Part shown: positions 34,689 through 43,248 of the stretch, one piece after another
How positions within the stretch are numbered: position 1 is the stretch's first letter
Layout: each line of letters begins with the position of its first letter
Program-made: the position numbers and the translations under genes
The notes under the pieces: model-generated
What the model was told of the DNA's origin: nothing
The model's input: only the letters and a program-made list of their open reading frames with translations
The model's database searches: none
Source of the DNA: Actinokineospora enzanensis DSM 44649
GTDB taxonomy: Bacteria > Actinomycetota > Actinomycetes > Mycobacteriales > Pseudonocardiaceae
Length of the DNA: 64,000 nucleotides
Direction of reading: 5' to 3'
Assembly: GCF_000374445.1 (NCBI RefSeq)
Contig: NZ_KB894403.1
Span: forward strand, 210,435-274,434

Positions 34689-35786
34689 GTGACCGACCCG
34701 CTGACCCGCCGCGCCCGCAACCGGGCCCTGCTCGCCCGCCAACTGCTACTCGCCCGCGCCCCGATGACCGCGCTCGCGGCGATCGAGCACCTCGTGGGCA
34801 TGCAGGCCCAGGCCCCGCACCCGCCCTACACCGGCCTGTGGTCACGGCTGCGCGACTTCGACTTCGCGGAGCTCTCGACGCTGATGCTGGAGCGGCGGGT
34901 GGTGCGGATCGCGCTGATGCGCTCCACCATCCACCTGGTCACCGCCGAGGACTGCGGGCCGCTGCGCGCGGCACTGCAACCGGCCATGGAACGGGCGTTC
35001 CGCAGCGGCTCGGGCAAGGCGTTCGCGGGCGTCGACCAGGACGAGATCGTCGCCGCGGGCGTGGAACTGCTCGCCGACGAGCCGGTCACCTTCGCCGAAC
35101 TGGGCCGCGCCCTGGCCCCGCGCTGGCCCGACATCCCACCCGACCGGCTCTCCGCGCTGGTGCGCACCCGGATCCCGCTGGTGCAGACACCGCCGCGCGG
35201 GGTGTGGGGCCGCGCCGGTCAGGCCCGCCACGTCACCGCCGCCGCCTGGCTCGGCGCCGACGACCGCCCGCCACTGCCGCTACAGGATCTGGTGCGCCGC
35301 TACCTGGCCGCGTTCGGGCCCGCCACCGTCGCCGACGCCCAGACCTGGTCGGGGTGCACGGGGCTGCGCGAGGTGTTCGACCGGCTCGCCCCCGAGCTGC
35401 GCGTGTTCCGCGACGAGGACGGCCGCGACCTCTACGACCTGCCCGCCGCGCCGCGCCCCGACCCGGACACCCCGGCCCCGGTGCGGCTGGTCGCCGGGTT
35501 CGACAACCTGATCCTCTCGCACGCCGACCGCGCCCACGTCATCCCCGAGCAGCACCGCCTGACCGTGATCATGGGCACCGGCAACGGCATCGTCCGCCCC
35601 ACCGTGCTGGTCGACGGCGTGGTCGCCGCCATGTGGGAGTTCGAACGCGCGCGTAAGGCAGCGGCCGTGGTGGTGTCGCCGTTCGGGAAGCTCACCGCGC
35701 GGGTGCGCGGCGAGATCGAGGCGGAGGCGCGGCTGCTGCTGGCCGTCACCGATCCGACCGCCGCCCACGAGGTGCGGTTCGCGTAG
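34689..35786 (+). CDS. AlkZ/YcaQ-like winged-helix DNA glycosylase family protein
   Basis: A 365-residue protein of the HTH_42 family, which includes Streptomyces AlkZ and E. coli YcaQ, glycosylases that unhook interstrand crosslinks or remove bulky alkylated bases. The catalytic QxQ motif of AlkZ is present as Q39-A-Q41 in HLVGMQAQAP; three tandem winged-helix modules and RSTIHLVTAEDC and DNLILSHADRAHVI segments fit. GTG start at 34689. Many members are encoded in genotoxin gene clusters; none is visible here. Divergent from a WYL regulator. Confidence 0.82.
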   Translation: MTDPLTRRARNRALLARQLLLARAPMTALAAIEHLVGMQAQAPHPPYTGLWSRLRDFDFAELSTLMLERRVVRIALMRSTIHLVTAEDCGPLRAALQPAMERAFRSGSGKAFAGVDQDEIVAAGVELLADEPVTFAELGRALAPRWPDIPPDRLSALVRTRIPLVQTPPRGVWGRAGQARHVTAAAWLGADDRPPLPLQDLVRRYLAAFGPATVADAQTWSGCTGLREVFDRLAPELRVFRDEDGRDLYDLPAAPRPDPDTPAPVRLVAGFDNLILSHADRAHVIPEQHRLTVIMGTGNGIVRPTVLVDGVVAAMWEFERARKAAAVVVSPFGKLTARVRGEIEAEARLLLAVTDPTAAHEVRFA

Positions 35787-35796
35787 CGTGGTGATC

Positions 35797-36072
35797 ATGG
35801 CGCGCACCGCGGACGAGCGCGCCGCCGTCACCGAGGTGATCGCCGCGGCCCGCGCGCTGGGGGAGGGCAACCCGGTCGCCCACCACGTCACCGACACGGT
35901 GCTCACCGAGATCGCCGATGGCCACGTACGCGCCCGCTCCCAGGGCCTCGGCGTCCAGGCCGACGGCGGCCGCGTCGGTGTCACCTACGACGACACCGTG
36001 CGCGGCCTGGAACACGGCTGGCGGATCACCCACCGGGTGGTGCGTGCCCGCCGCGTCCCGCTGCGGCCGTGA
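35797..36072 (+). CDS. Short SnoaL/NTF2-like protein
   Basis: A 91-residue protein whose second half (ADGHVRARSQGLGVQADGGRVGVTYDDTVRGLEHGWRITHRVVRAR) matches the C-terminal strands of SnoaL_4-type NTF2 folds, while the first half is far shorter than the usual 130-150 residues. It is probably a truncated paralogue or an internally deleted gene. Starts 11 bp after the glycosylase stop; no clear Shine-Dalgarno. Confidence 0.55.
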   Translation: MARTADERAAVTEVIAAARALGEGNPVAHHVTDTVLTEIADGHVRARSQGLGVQADGGRVGVTYDDTVRGLEHGWRITHRVVRARRVPLRP

Positions 36073-36732
36073 TCAGCCGAGCACCAGGGCGAGGGTGAAC
36101 CCGTCGTGGCCCTTGGCGCCCACGGTCTGCACGGCCGTGGCCGCCAGCCGCGGCTCGGCGGCGATCATCTCGTGCATCGCCCGGATCCCCGCCACCACCG
36201 GCGAGGTGCTGCCCGGGTCCGCCACGGCCCCGGCGCGCACGACGTTGTCGGCCACGATCACCGACCCCGGCCGTGTCAGCCGCAGCGCCCACTGCACGTA
36301 CGCGGGGTTGTTCTCCTTGTCCGCGTCCAGGAACACCAGGTCGAACGGCTCGCCCACCAGGCCGGGCAGCGTGTCCAGCGCGGCCCCGACCCGTACCTCG
36401 ACCACCCCGTCGAGCCCGGCCGTGGCCAGGTTCTCCCGCGCCACCTCGGCGTGCCGGGGGTCGTATTCCAGGGTCACCAGCCGTCCGTCCGGCGGCAGCG
36501 CGCGGGCCAGCCAGATCGAGCTGTACCCGCCGAGCGTGCCGATCTCCAGGATCCGCCGCGCGCCGTGGATGCGGGCCAGCAGGTTGAGCATCCTGCCCTG
36601 GTTGGGCGCGACCGCGATCGGCGGCAGCCCTGCCGCCGCGCTGCGGGCCAGCGCCGCGTCCAGCACCGGGTCGGGCGGCAGCAGCGTGCCGCACAGGTAG
36701 TCGTCCACCCGGGTCCACAGGTCGTCCACCAC
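36073..36732 (-). CDS. Class I SAM-dependent O-methyltransferase (CCoAOMT-like)
   Basis: A 219-residue catechol/caffeoyl-CoA-type O-methyltransferase. Motif I is RRILEIGTLGGYSSIWLARAL (around 57-77), the acidic motif is LVTLEYDP, and FDLVFLDADKENNPAYV holds the metal-binding aspartates. GSVIVADNVVRAG completes the family pattern. Substrates are usually catechols or flavonoid-like phenols. Tandem GTG codons at 36732 and 36729 are the starts, with GGGAG upstream. The ends of this gene and the SnoaL-like gene abut. Confidence 0.88.
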   Translation of the reverse strand: MVDDLWTRVDDYLCGTLLPPDPVLDAALARSAAAGLPPIAVAPNQGRMLNLLARIHGARRILEIGTLGGYSSIWLARALPPDGRLVTLEYDPRHAEVARENLATAGLDGVVEVRVGAALDTLPGLVGEPFDLVFLDADKENNPAYVQWALRLTRPGSVIVADNVVRAGAVADPGSTSPVVAGIRAMHEMIAAEPRLAATAVQTVGAKGHDGFTLALVLG

Positions 36733-36785
36733 ACCGCTCCCTACATTCCTTGACTGGCATATACCGTGCCGGCTATGTTCGAGGC

Positions 36786-37619
36786 ATGGACGCCACACTG
36801 CTCACCGACGCGGGCCGCCCCGTCCTGCGCTTCGAACGCGCCCTGGACCACCCGGTCGACAAGGTCTGGCGCGCCGTCACCGAACCCGACCACCTCGCCC
36901 GCTGGTTCCCGGCGACCGTCACCGGCGACCGCGACCCCGGCGCCACCCTCACCTTCACCTTCCCCGAAGACGCCCCCGGCGGCACCGGCACGGTCACCGC
37001 CTACGACCCGCCCCGCCACTTCGCCTTCACCTGGCAGGGCGAACAACTCGCCGTCACCCTCACCCCCAGCGACACCGGCACCCTGCTGGTGTTCACCCAC
37101 CACTTCGACGACCGCGCGGGCGCCGCCTCCTTCGCCGCCGGATGGGACACCTGCCTGGGCGCCCTGGCCGACACCCTCGACGGCCTCCCCGTAGCCGACC
37201 GCGACTGGGCAGCCGCGCACGAGACCTACGCCGCCGCGTTCGACCTGCTGCGCGGTACCGCCGAACCCGACGGCCACACCTGGCGCGTCCGGTTCGAACG
37301 CCAACTCACCGCCCCCGCCGACCAGGTCACCCCGCGCCTGCCCGACCTCCTCGGCCCGGGTACACACACCGAGTCCGGCTATACCGCCCACCCCGACCCG
37401 GACCAGACCGTGCGGGTCGAGCTGCGCCCGGGGCCCGGCGGCGCGCGCCTCACCCTCGTCCACACCGGACTGCCCGAGACCGCCGTCGTACCCGCCCTCA
37501 TCCGCTGGCACACCGGCATCCGCGCGCTGGCCGCCCACCTGATGGGCACCACCCCCGGCGCCCCCGACGCCGACCTGGAGTCCTTCTACCGACACGCGAC
37601 CGGCGCCGCGCTGCCCTAG
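36786..37619 (+). CDS. Tandem SRPBCC (AHSA1-like) protein
   Basis: A 277-residue protein with two START/SRPBCC modules: residues 8-130 (VLRFERALDHPVDKVWRAVTEPDHLARWFPATV ... FTHHFDD) and 155-260, the second more divergent. Such proteins bind hydrophobic ligands; some are co-repressor-linked polyketide cyclases. Starts 10 bp upstream of nothing coding; ATG at 36786, with GAGG nearby. The DinB gene follows after 10 bp, suggesting an operon. Confidence 0.82.
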   Translation: MDATLLTDAGRPVLRFERALDHPVDKVWRAVTEPDHLARWFPATVTGDRDPGATLTFTFPEDAPGGTGTVTAYDPPRHFAFTWQGEQLAVTLTPSDTGTLLVFTHHFDDRAGAASFAAGWDTCLGALADTLDGLPVADRDWAAAHETYAAAFDLLRGTAEPDGHTWRVRFERQLTAPADQVTPRLPDLLGPGTHTESGYTAHPDPDQTVRVELRPGPGGARLTLVHTGLPETAVVPALIRWHTGIRALAAHLMGTTPGAPDADLESFYRHATGAALP

Positions 37620-37629
37620 ACTCGGGGAC

Positions 37630-38151
37630 ATGTCCACCACCGGAACCACCCCGGAACTGGACCGCTCCTGGCCCGCCAACGACGCCGCCGACGAACTCCG
37701 ACTGCAGCGGGAGTTCCTCGCCTTCCTGCGCGTCACCGCGGTCAACAAGGCGGCCGGACTGACCCCCGCCCAGGCGATCGAGACCCCGCTGGCCACCTCG
37801 CCGCTGATGAGCGTGCTCGCGGTGCTCAAACACCTCACCGCGGTCGAACGCTACTGGATCACCCGCACCGCGGGCGGCGCCGACGAACCGCTGCTGTGGG
37901 ACCCGACCGACGTACACGCCGAGTGGCGGCTGGCCCAGTTCGACACCCCGAGCGCGGTCACGGCCGCCTACCAGCGCGAATGGGAACTCGCCGACCGCGC
38001 GATCGCGGGGCTCACCCCGGACTCCCCGGCGCGCGCGGACCCGAAGTACACGCTGCGCTGGATCCTGGCGCACGTCGTGCAGGAGACCGCCCGGCACGTC
38101 GGACACCTCGACATCCTGCGCGAGTACCTCGACGGCCACACCGGCGAATAA
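37630..38151 (+). CDS. DinB-fold (DUF664) protein
   Basis: A 173-residue four-helix protein of the DinB/mycothiol-dependent transferase superfamily. Metal-site histidines appear in VLKHLTAVERYW (about 60) and HVVQETARHVGHLDILREYLDG (about 138-160). Actinobacterial members often use mycothiol for detoxification; this is inference. It follows the SRPBCC gene closely. Confidence 0.82.
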   Translation: MSTTGTTPELDRSWPANDAADELRLQREFLAFLRVTAVNKAAGLTPAQAIETPLATSPLMSVLAVLKHLTAVERYWITRTAGGADEPLLWDPTDVHAEWRLAQFDTPSAVTAAYQREWELADRAIAGLTPDSPARADPKYTLRWILAHVVQETARHVGHLDILREYLDGHTGE

Positions 38152-38154
38152 CGC

Positions 38155-38745
38155 TCACCCGGTCGGTTTCCGCCAGACGAGGCTGTAGCGCAGCAGGACG
38201 TGTCGTCGGTAGTGGGAGCCGGGCAGCAAGTCCTCCGACAGCTCCCGCATCCGCGTGAACGTCTCCGGCGGCGGCCACACGGTCGGCGACGGGTGTTCCC
38301 AATGGCCTTTCACGAGTCGGTGCAGCGTGCTCGCGGCCATGCCGCGCGCCGTGTAGGGCAGGGATCCGCGGGCCAGACCGACCACCGCCAGCACACCGCC
38401 CGGCCGCACCAGCTCCCGCAGGCGCGCCAGCCCAGTCTCGGCGTCGACGTGGTGCAGGGTGGCCACGGAGGTGACGACGTCGAACGAGCCGGGCTCGAAC
38501 CGGTGAGTCAGGAAGTCCCCGACGACGTAGTCGATGTCGTCGTCGTACCCGGCGGCCTCCTCGACGCTGGGGGCGTGCAGGTCGATCCCGGTGACCTTCG
38601 GGACCCGCCGCCGCAGCGCCCGCGCCAGCATCCCCTCCCCACAGCCCACGTCCAGGGCGTCGCGGACCTCGGCGGGGACGGCGCGCAGGATCCGTGGGTG
38701 GTAGTGGATGTTGTGGTTCCAGCGCCTGCCGCTCTTGAGCGTCAC
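38155..38745 (-). CDS. Class I SAM-dependent methyltransferase
   Basis: A 196-residue methyltransferase (Methyltransf_11/25 type): DALDVGCGEGMLARALRRR (motif I, about 30-48), VTGIDLHAPSV and SFDVVTSVATLHHVDAE. The opening SGRRWNHNIHYHPRIL is common in small actinobacterial members of unknown target. GTG start at 38745. Convergent with the DinB gene, three bases apart. Confidence 0.82.
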   Translation of the reverse strand: MTLKSGRRWNHNIHYHPRILRAVPAEVRDALDVGCGEGMLARALRRRVPKVTGIDLHAPSVEEAAGYDDDIDYVVGDFLTHRFEPGSFDVVTSVATLHHVDAETGLARLRELVRPGGVLAVVGLARGSLPYTARGMAASTLHRLVKGHWEHPSPTVWPPPETFTRMRELSEDLLPGSHYRRHVLLRYSLVWRKPTG

Positions 38746-38873
38746 GCGGTCATCGTGCCGCAGCCACCACCACCCTCCGCACCAGGGCGGCCGCACCCGC
38801 AACGCCATCGTCCCGGTCGTGGGGAACCATGCCGCGCGGGCTTGTCCGGCACCCCCACGATCTGCTCCTGCAC

Positions 38874-38913
38874 CCCGACCGGGCTGCTAAGCCCATGCTC
38901 CTACCCGGTCGGG
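38874..38913 (-). terminator. Hairpin, probable terminator of the gene at 39016
   Basis: Perfect 10-bp arms CCCGACCGGG (38874-38883) and CCCGGTCGGG (38904-38913) with a 20-base loop, about 100 bp beyond the stop of the minus-strand gene 39016-39291. The rest of 38746-39015 shows no supported gene. Confidence 0.55.
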
Positions 38914-39015
38914 CCAACGCGGCAGCGCCGCCTGCGGGGCACGACGCGCGAGTGGGAACAACGACCAGGCCGGGGGGGAGCAGGCCCCGCCTTGTGGCCA
39001 GGCAGTGGCGATGAG

Positions 39016-39291
39016 TCAGTGGACGCCCACCCGCCCTCGGCGCAGCACCCGCAACCCGGCGTCGGTCACCCGCACCGCCGACTCGCGCGCGCCCACCGCG
39101 ACCCGGACCGCGACCAGCCCACGCCGCTCCAACACCGCCAGCGCGTCGGCCGCCCACTGCGGCACCCGCCCCGCGGGCGCGCCGTCCGCGCCCGCCCACA
39201 GGTACCCCGTCGGCACGCCCCACCAGCCCGAATGGCACAGCACCGCGCCGTCGGCGACATGCCGCAACGCGCTCGTCTCGTTTTCCGTCAT
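39016..39291 (-). CDS. Small conserved-looking protein, possibly winged-helix
   Basis: A 91-residue protein; the C-terminal half (ADALAVLERRGLVAVRVAVGARESAVRVTDAGLRVLRRG) looks like the wing and last helix of MarR/PadR-type winged helices, the N-terminal half like a beta-rich segment (GAVLCHSGWWGVPTGYLW). Not recognised with certainty. ATG at 39291 is preceded by GGGGAG at eight bases. It follows the deaminase gene by 49 bp and may be its operon partner. Confidence 0.6.
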   Translation of the reverse strand: MTENETSALRHVADGAVLCHSGWWGVPTGYLWAGADGAPAGRVPQWAADALAVLERRGLVAVRVAVGARESAVRVTDAGLRVLRRGRVGVH

Positions 39292-39340
39292 CACCGAATC
39301 TCCCCAGGATCCACGGCGTCGACGAACCGGCCAGGGGGTG

Positions 39341-40342
39341 TCACGCCCCCGCGGCCACCCCCAGCCACCGGTCGACACCGGCCGACAACTCCGCCCGCAC
39401 CCCGTCCGGGGCGAAGGACGATTCCACCGACGCGCGCGCGACCCGTGCCACCGCCACGTCGTCCCAACCCAGACCCGACCGCACCGCCGCGTACTCCCGC
39501 GACAACGACCGGCCCGTCACATTCGGCACGTCGGTGTTCAACGACACCACCAACCCCGCCGCCAACAACCGCGGCAACGGGTGCTCGGCCACCGACGGAA
39601 CCAACCCCAGCGCCACGTTCGACGACACGCACACCTCCACCGGCACGCGCCGCTCCCGCAGCAACGCCACCACCTCCGGGTCCTCCAGCACCCGGAACCC
39701 GTGACCGACCCGCTCCGCGCCACCCACGACGACCGCCTCCAGCACGCTCGCCGCGCCCGCGCTCTCCCCGGCGTGGTGCGTCAACCGCAGCCCCGCCTCC
39801 CGCGCCGCTCGCAACACCGGCGCGAACGGCGCCAAGGGATACGTCTCGTCCCCGGCCACCCCGATCCCGATCACCCCCTGATCGGCGAACCGCACCGCCA
39901 ACTCCACGGTACGCCGCAGCCGCGCCACGGACTGCCGTCTCGAATGATCCAGCAGCACCCGCACGGTGATCCCGTGCTCGCGCTGCCCCTCGGCCAGGCC
40001 CTCCATGACCGCGGCCAACGGCATCGCCAGGTCGCCGAGCCGCTCGCCGTGCGCGGCCGCGGTGAACGTGACCTCGGCGTAGCGGGTGCCGTCGGCGGCC
40101 TCGTCCGCGCAGAACTCCACCGCGATCCGCCGGAAGTCCTCCGGCGTGCGCAGGCAGTCGCGCACCCGCGAGTTCTGGTCGGCGAACGCGCGGAACCCGT
40201 CGAACCGGAACGGCCCGTGGCTCACCCCGGGCGGGACCTCGATCCCGTTGCCCGCGCCGATCTCGACCAGCGTCGCCGAACGCACGGTGCTCTCCAGATG
40301 AACGTGCAGATGCGCCTTCGGCAACAACCCCAAGTCCCGCAC
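39341..40342 (-). CDS. Adenosine-deaminase-like amidohydrolase
   Basis: A 333-residue metal-dependent deaminase of the adenosine/AMP deaminase family. The zinc site is complete: H11 and H13 in KAHLHVHLE, H190 with E193 in THHAGE, H214 in RVGHGF and D271 in SLNTDVP. Classical enzymes read SLNTDDP; here the second aspartate, which contacts the purine, is V272, so the substrate may differ from adenosine. GTG start at 40342; upstream ATG in frame would extend by 18 residues. Confidence 0.82.
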   Translation of the reverse strand: MRDLGLLPKAHLHVHLESTVRSATLVEIGAGNGIEVPPGVSHGPFRFDGFRAFADQNSRVRDCLRTPEDFRRIAVEFCADEAADGTRYAEVTFTAAAHGERLGDLAMPLAAVMEGLAEGQREHGITVRVLLDHSRRQSVARLRRTVELAVRFADQGVIGIGVAGDETYPLAPFAPVLRAAREAGLRLTHHAGESAGAASVLEAVVVGGAERVGHGFRVLEDPEVVALLRERRVPVEVCVSSNVALGLVPSVAEHPLPRLLAAGLVVSLNTDVPNVTGRSLSREYAAVRSGLGWDDVAVARVARASVESSFAPDGVRAELSAGVDRWLGVAAGA

Positions 40343-40467
40343 GCACCGAGAGTAGAAGGGGTCATCCCTCGACGCGCGCGGTTTTTTCGCCCCCACCCGG
40401 CAACCTTTCCGCCCCGGACGCGATCAAGGGATGTGGGGGACGCACCCGGACACCGAAAGGACACATC

Positions 40468-40881
40468 GTGGCCCTGAGATTCGCCAGGTCGGCGGCCCAG
40501 CAACGCCGCCGAGACCTGTGGATCGGCGTCGAACGCACCGCCCGCGCCACCACCGTCACCGCCGCGGGCCGCATCGACCTCGCCACCGAGGCCCCCTGGC
40601 ACGACGAGGTCATGCAGGCCTGCACCGCCACCGACGCCACGGCCCACGTGACCATCGACCTGACCCGGGTCACCCACCTCAGCTGGGCCAGCACCGAGGT
40701 CCTGCGCCGGGCCCACCGCGCGTGCATCCGGCGGGGCCGGGCACTGACAATCACGGCCGCGGGCGCGGTGCTGACGAGCCTGCAGCTGACCAGGCTGCAC
40801 GAGGAGATCGTGATCACGGCGGCACCGCGGCCCGAGCACGCCCGCCGACCGGTCGCCGCCTCCGGCTGGCTCACCGCCTGA
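40468..40881 (+). CDS. STAS-domain protein
   Basis: A 137-residue protein with an anti-sigma-antagonist fold: LWIGVERTARATTVTAAGRIDLATEAPW, HVTIDLTRVTHLSWASTEVLRRAH. The usual phosphorylatable serine motif (DSxG) is replaced by LSWAST, so classic phospho-switch control is uncertain. GTG start with GAAAGGA upstream. It is followed by DnaA-box repeat copy 8. Confidence 0.7.
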   Translation: MALRFARSAAQQRRRDLWIGVERTARATTVTAAGRIDLATEAPWHDEVMQACTATDATAHVTIDLTRVTHLSWASTEVLRRAHRACIRRGRALTITAAGAVLTSLQLTRLHEEIVITAAPRPEHARRPVAASGWLTA

Positions 40882-41476
40882 CCGGCTCTCGTCCTGTGCA
40901 GGCAGTTGTCCACAAGCAAGATCATCCGCACTGGCGGTCGGGCTGTTTCCGCTGGTAGAGTTGATATTCGGGGGTTCCCCGGGCGGGTTGTCCACACCCC
41001 GGGTGACTCATCCCCAGCATCCGCGGGCCGGTTGACGGACGTCATCCCGTCCTGTGCGCGAGATGGTCGCGGGCGACAACGAAGGCGCCACCGAGGCGCA
41101 TACTCGATCTTGCCTTGGCGGGCGCGCCGCCGCCGCTCGTGGAGGGGCTTGACGGGATGCCGGAATGTCGTTCGGGCGTGTTGTCCACAGGGCATCGCGG
41201 TCATCCACAGCCGACAACCGTCGGCTTCCCGGGCCCTGACCTGGGCGGATAGGCTCACGCGCTGGCCAGCCCCCGGGTGGGAGGGGCCGTGTCCCGGGGC
41301 GATGATCTTGACGGGTGGAAGTGGTGGCGGTGTCAGCCGGAGTGGGCTGGTGGGCGCCGAGGTCGGGCGGACGTGGGGGCGCGTTGTTCTTCGTGGTGGG
41401 GGAGTCCTGGCGAGCGGGGCGTGGATTCACAGCGTAGACAAAGCTGGCCCTTATCGAACACACATGCAACCGGGCC
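40882..41476. other. Gene-free region with extended DnaA-box repeat
   Basis: Almost 600 bp between the STAS gene and the permease gene. It is dominated by copy 8 and its extension (40906-41300). The remaining 41301-41476 holds the permease promoter region. Confidence 0.65.
40906..41300 (-). repeat. DnaA-box triplet repeat, copy 8 (extended)
   Basis: On the minus strand: weak box near 41008-41016, exact box 40988-40996, exact third box 40906-40914; spacings 20 and 82 (direct type). The extension holds TCATCCACA 41201-41209 and exact TTGTCCACA 41181-41189, 20 bp apart, and the segment equivalent to 10678-10736 of copy 2. Compared with copy 2 it carries roughly 110 extra bases between extension and core. 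Confidence 0.85.
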
Positions 41477-42367
41477 ATGGTCGTCGTTGTGACCACCGAC
41501 CTCAGCCACAGCGCGCTCGCGGGCATCGCCTGTGCGGTGGTTGCCGCGTGTCTGTTCGCGGCCGGGGTGACGATGCAGCACCGGGCGGTCACCGCGACCG
41601 GGGCGGGACGGCGGGTGGTGGGGGCCGTCGTTCGGACACCGGGCTGGTTGGTCGGGATCGGGCTGGGGATGGTCGGGGGCGGTCTGCACGTCGTGGCGTT
41701 GACGTTCGCGCCGGTGGCGGTGGTCGAACCGGTCGGGGTGCTGGGGCTGGTGCTCATCGTCGTGGTCGGGGCACGGACCCGCGGGGAACGCGTCGACGAT
41801 CCGACGCGGCGGGCGGTGGGGGCCGTGTGCGTGGGAATCGGCGGGTTCGTGGTCCTCGCGGCCGGGGCGCTGGGGGCACAGGCCGTAGCCCAGGTGGGGC
41901 AGGTACAGGTCGTGGTCGTCGGGGCCGGACTGGTCGCCGCGGTCGGCGTGCGGGCGCGCGGATGCGTCGGGATCAGCGCGGCGGCCGCGGTGGTGTCCGG
42001 GCTCGGGTCGACCGTCATCCACGCGGCCGCGCAGCACTGGACGGGCGGCGGGGGAGTGGGGGAGAACCTGCTGCTCAGCGCGGAGGCCGCCGCGCTCATG
42101 CTCACCGGGGGCTGGCTCATGCAACAGGCCTACGCCCGCGGATCCGCCGCACTCGTCGTCGGCACGACCACGGTCCTGGGCCCGATCACCTCGGTCCTGC
42201 TCAGCCTCACCCTTTACGGCGAGACCACGCCCACCACCGAGATCATCGCCGCCCAGCTGGCCCTGACCCTCCTCGCGATTGCCGGCGTCCGCACCCTGGC
42301 CCACGCGATCCCCACCGACACCCGCCCGCGCGCCGCCGAAGCACCGGAACCCGCCCATGCCGCATGA
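41477..42367 (+). CDS. EamA/DMT-like permease
   Basis: A 296-residue polytopic protein with about nine to ten hydrophobic helices, resembling drug/metabolite transporters: VVAACLFAAGVTMQHRAV at the first helix, FAPVAVVEPVGVLGLVLIVVVG in the first half and GSAALVVGTTTVLGPITSVLLSLTLYGE in the second half, the two repeats of the EamA fold. Transport direction and substrate unknown. Confidence 0.75.
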   Translation: MVVVVTTDLSHSALAGIACAVVAACLFAAGVTMQHRAVTATGAGRRVVGAVVRTPGWLVGIGLGMVGGGLHVVALTFAPVAVVEPVGVLGLVLIVVVGARTRGERVDDPTRRAVGAVCVGIGGFVVLAAGALGAQAVAQVGQVQVVVVGAGLVAAVGVRARGCVGISAAAAVVSGLGSTVIHAAAQHWTGGGGVGENLLLSAEAAALMLTGGWLMQQAYARGSAALVVGTTTVLGPITSVLLSLTLYGETTPTTEIIAAQLALTLLAIAGVRTLAHAIPTDTRPRAAEAPEPAHAA

Positions 42368-42468
42368 CCCCGCACCGCGAGACTTCGCAGGCCGAGGACA
42401 TCGACAGCCACATGGTCGGCGTGCGCGTGCACGCCACGACGTGCGGACCGCTCTGAGCATGTCCGTCC

Positions 42469-42490
42469 CGACACCATCCCGACACCATCC
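42469..42490. repeat. Tandem duplication of an 11-mer
   Basis: CGACACCATCC occurs twice head to tail (42469-42479, 42480-42490) in the intergenic region after the permease gene. Otherwise 42368-42633 shows nothing I can name. Confidence 0.7.
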
Positions 42491-42633
42491 CGGTCTCCGG
42501 ACGGCCTCGGGTTACCGGTTGGCGAGCCCGGCACCCGACATGCCGTCGCGCCTCGTCCCGCTCGACAGCCCCCAGGTCACCAGCCGCGCCGGCGTTCCGG
42601 GCGCTATCCGGCGCGAAGCCCGTGGGCGGCTGG

Positions 42634-43197
42634 TCATTCCGGGGCCCGGCCCCGGGAACGCCAGTGCGTCGGAACGCGGCGGTAGTCGGGGTCGGGGTCG
42701 CCGAACTCCAGGTCGTTCTCGTCGAGGCCATTGGAGACGGTCACCCGTCCGTCCGGGAAAGCGAAACTGACGGCCACCATGCCGTTGGCCACGTTCCGGC
42801 CCGCGTACTCAAGCAGCTCGGCCACCTGCAGCCGCCCACCCCGCAGCGCGGCCAGCTCGGCTCGGGCATCGCCCCGCCAGGCGAGCCGGAAGCCGCACAC
42901 CTCGGGGTCGTCCAGGTCACCGGAAGTCCACGTGGGCCTGCCCACCGGGTCGATGGTGTTCCAGGTGATGGACAGGTCGCCGAACTTCCGATGGCTGATC
43001 TCGACCTGCTCACCGTCGAAGTCCAGCAGAACCGGGCCATCGGAGAACCACTCGTCGTCGTCGAGGTCCCAGAGCAGCCAGGCGTGTCGCAACCGGCGGC
43101 CTGCCAGGGCCTGGAGCCGCGGGCTGTGCGCGACGGAGATCGCCCGCGCGCCATCGAGCCACTGCGGTCGAAAACCCTGGATGTCGAAGTAGGACAC
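42634..43197 (-). CDS. Protein of unknown function
   Basis: About 187 residues from a GTG at 43197, or 212 from an ATG at 43269 whose codon lies inside the TetR operator. The sequence is soluble, rich in D and W (WLLWDLDDDEWFSDGPVLLDFDGEQVEISHRKFGD; ITWNTIDPVG; GFRLAWRGDARAEL) and ends in YRRVPTHWRSR. I do not recognise a family. It is divergent from a TetR gene and probably regulated by it. Confidence 0.55.
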   Translation of the reverse strand: MSYFDIQGFRPQWLDGARAISVAHSPRLQALAGRRLRHAWLLWDLDDDEWFSDGPVLLDFDGEQVEISHRKFGDLSITWNTIDPVGRPTWTSGDLDDPEVCGFRLAWRGDARAELAALRGGRLQVAELLEYAGRNVANGMVAVSFAFPDGRVTVSNGLDENDLEFGDPDPDYRRVPTHWRSRGRAPE

Positions 43198-43248
43198 CCG
43201 GGGATTGTGCGTGACCCGATGAGTCAGGGCATCCGCTTTCGACAAGCA

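Noticed and set aside
38829-39011. Small plus-strand ORF of 60 codons
   Set aside because: It overlaps a 10-bp hairpin, lacks a Shine-Dalgarno and has no recognisable sequence.
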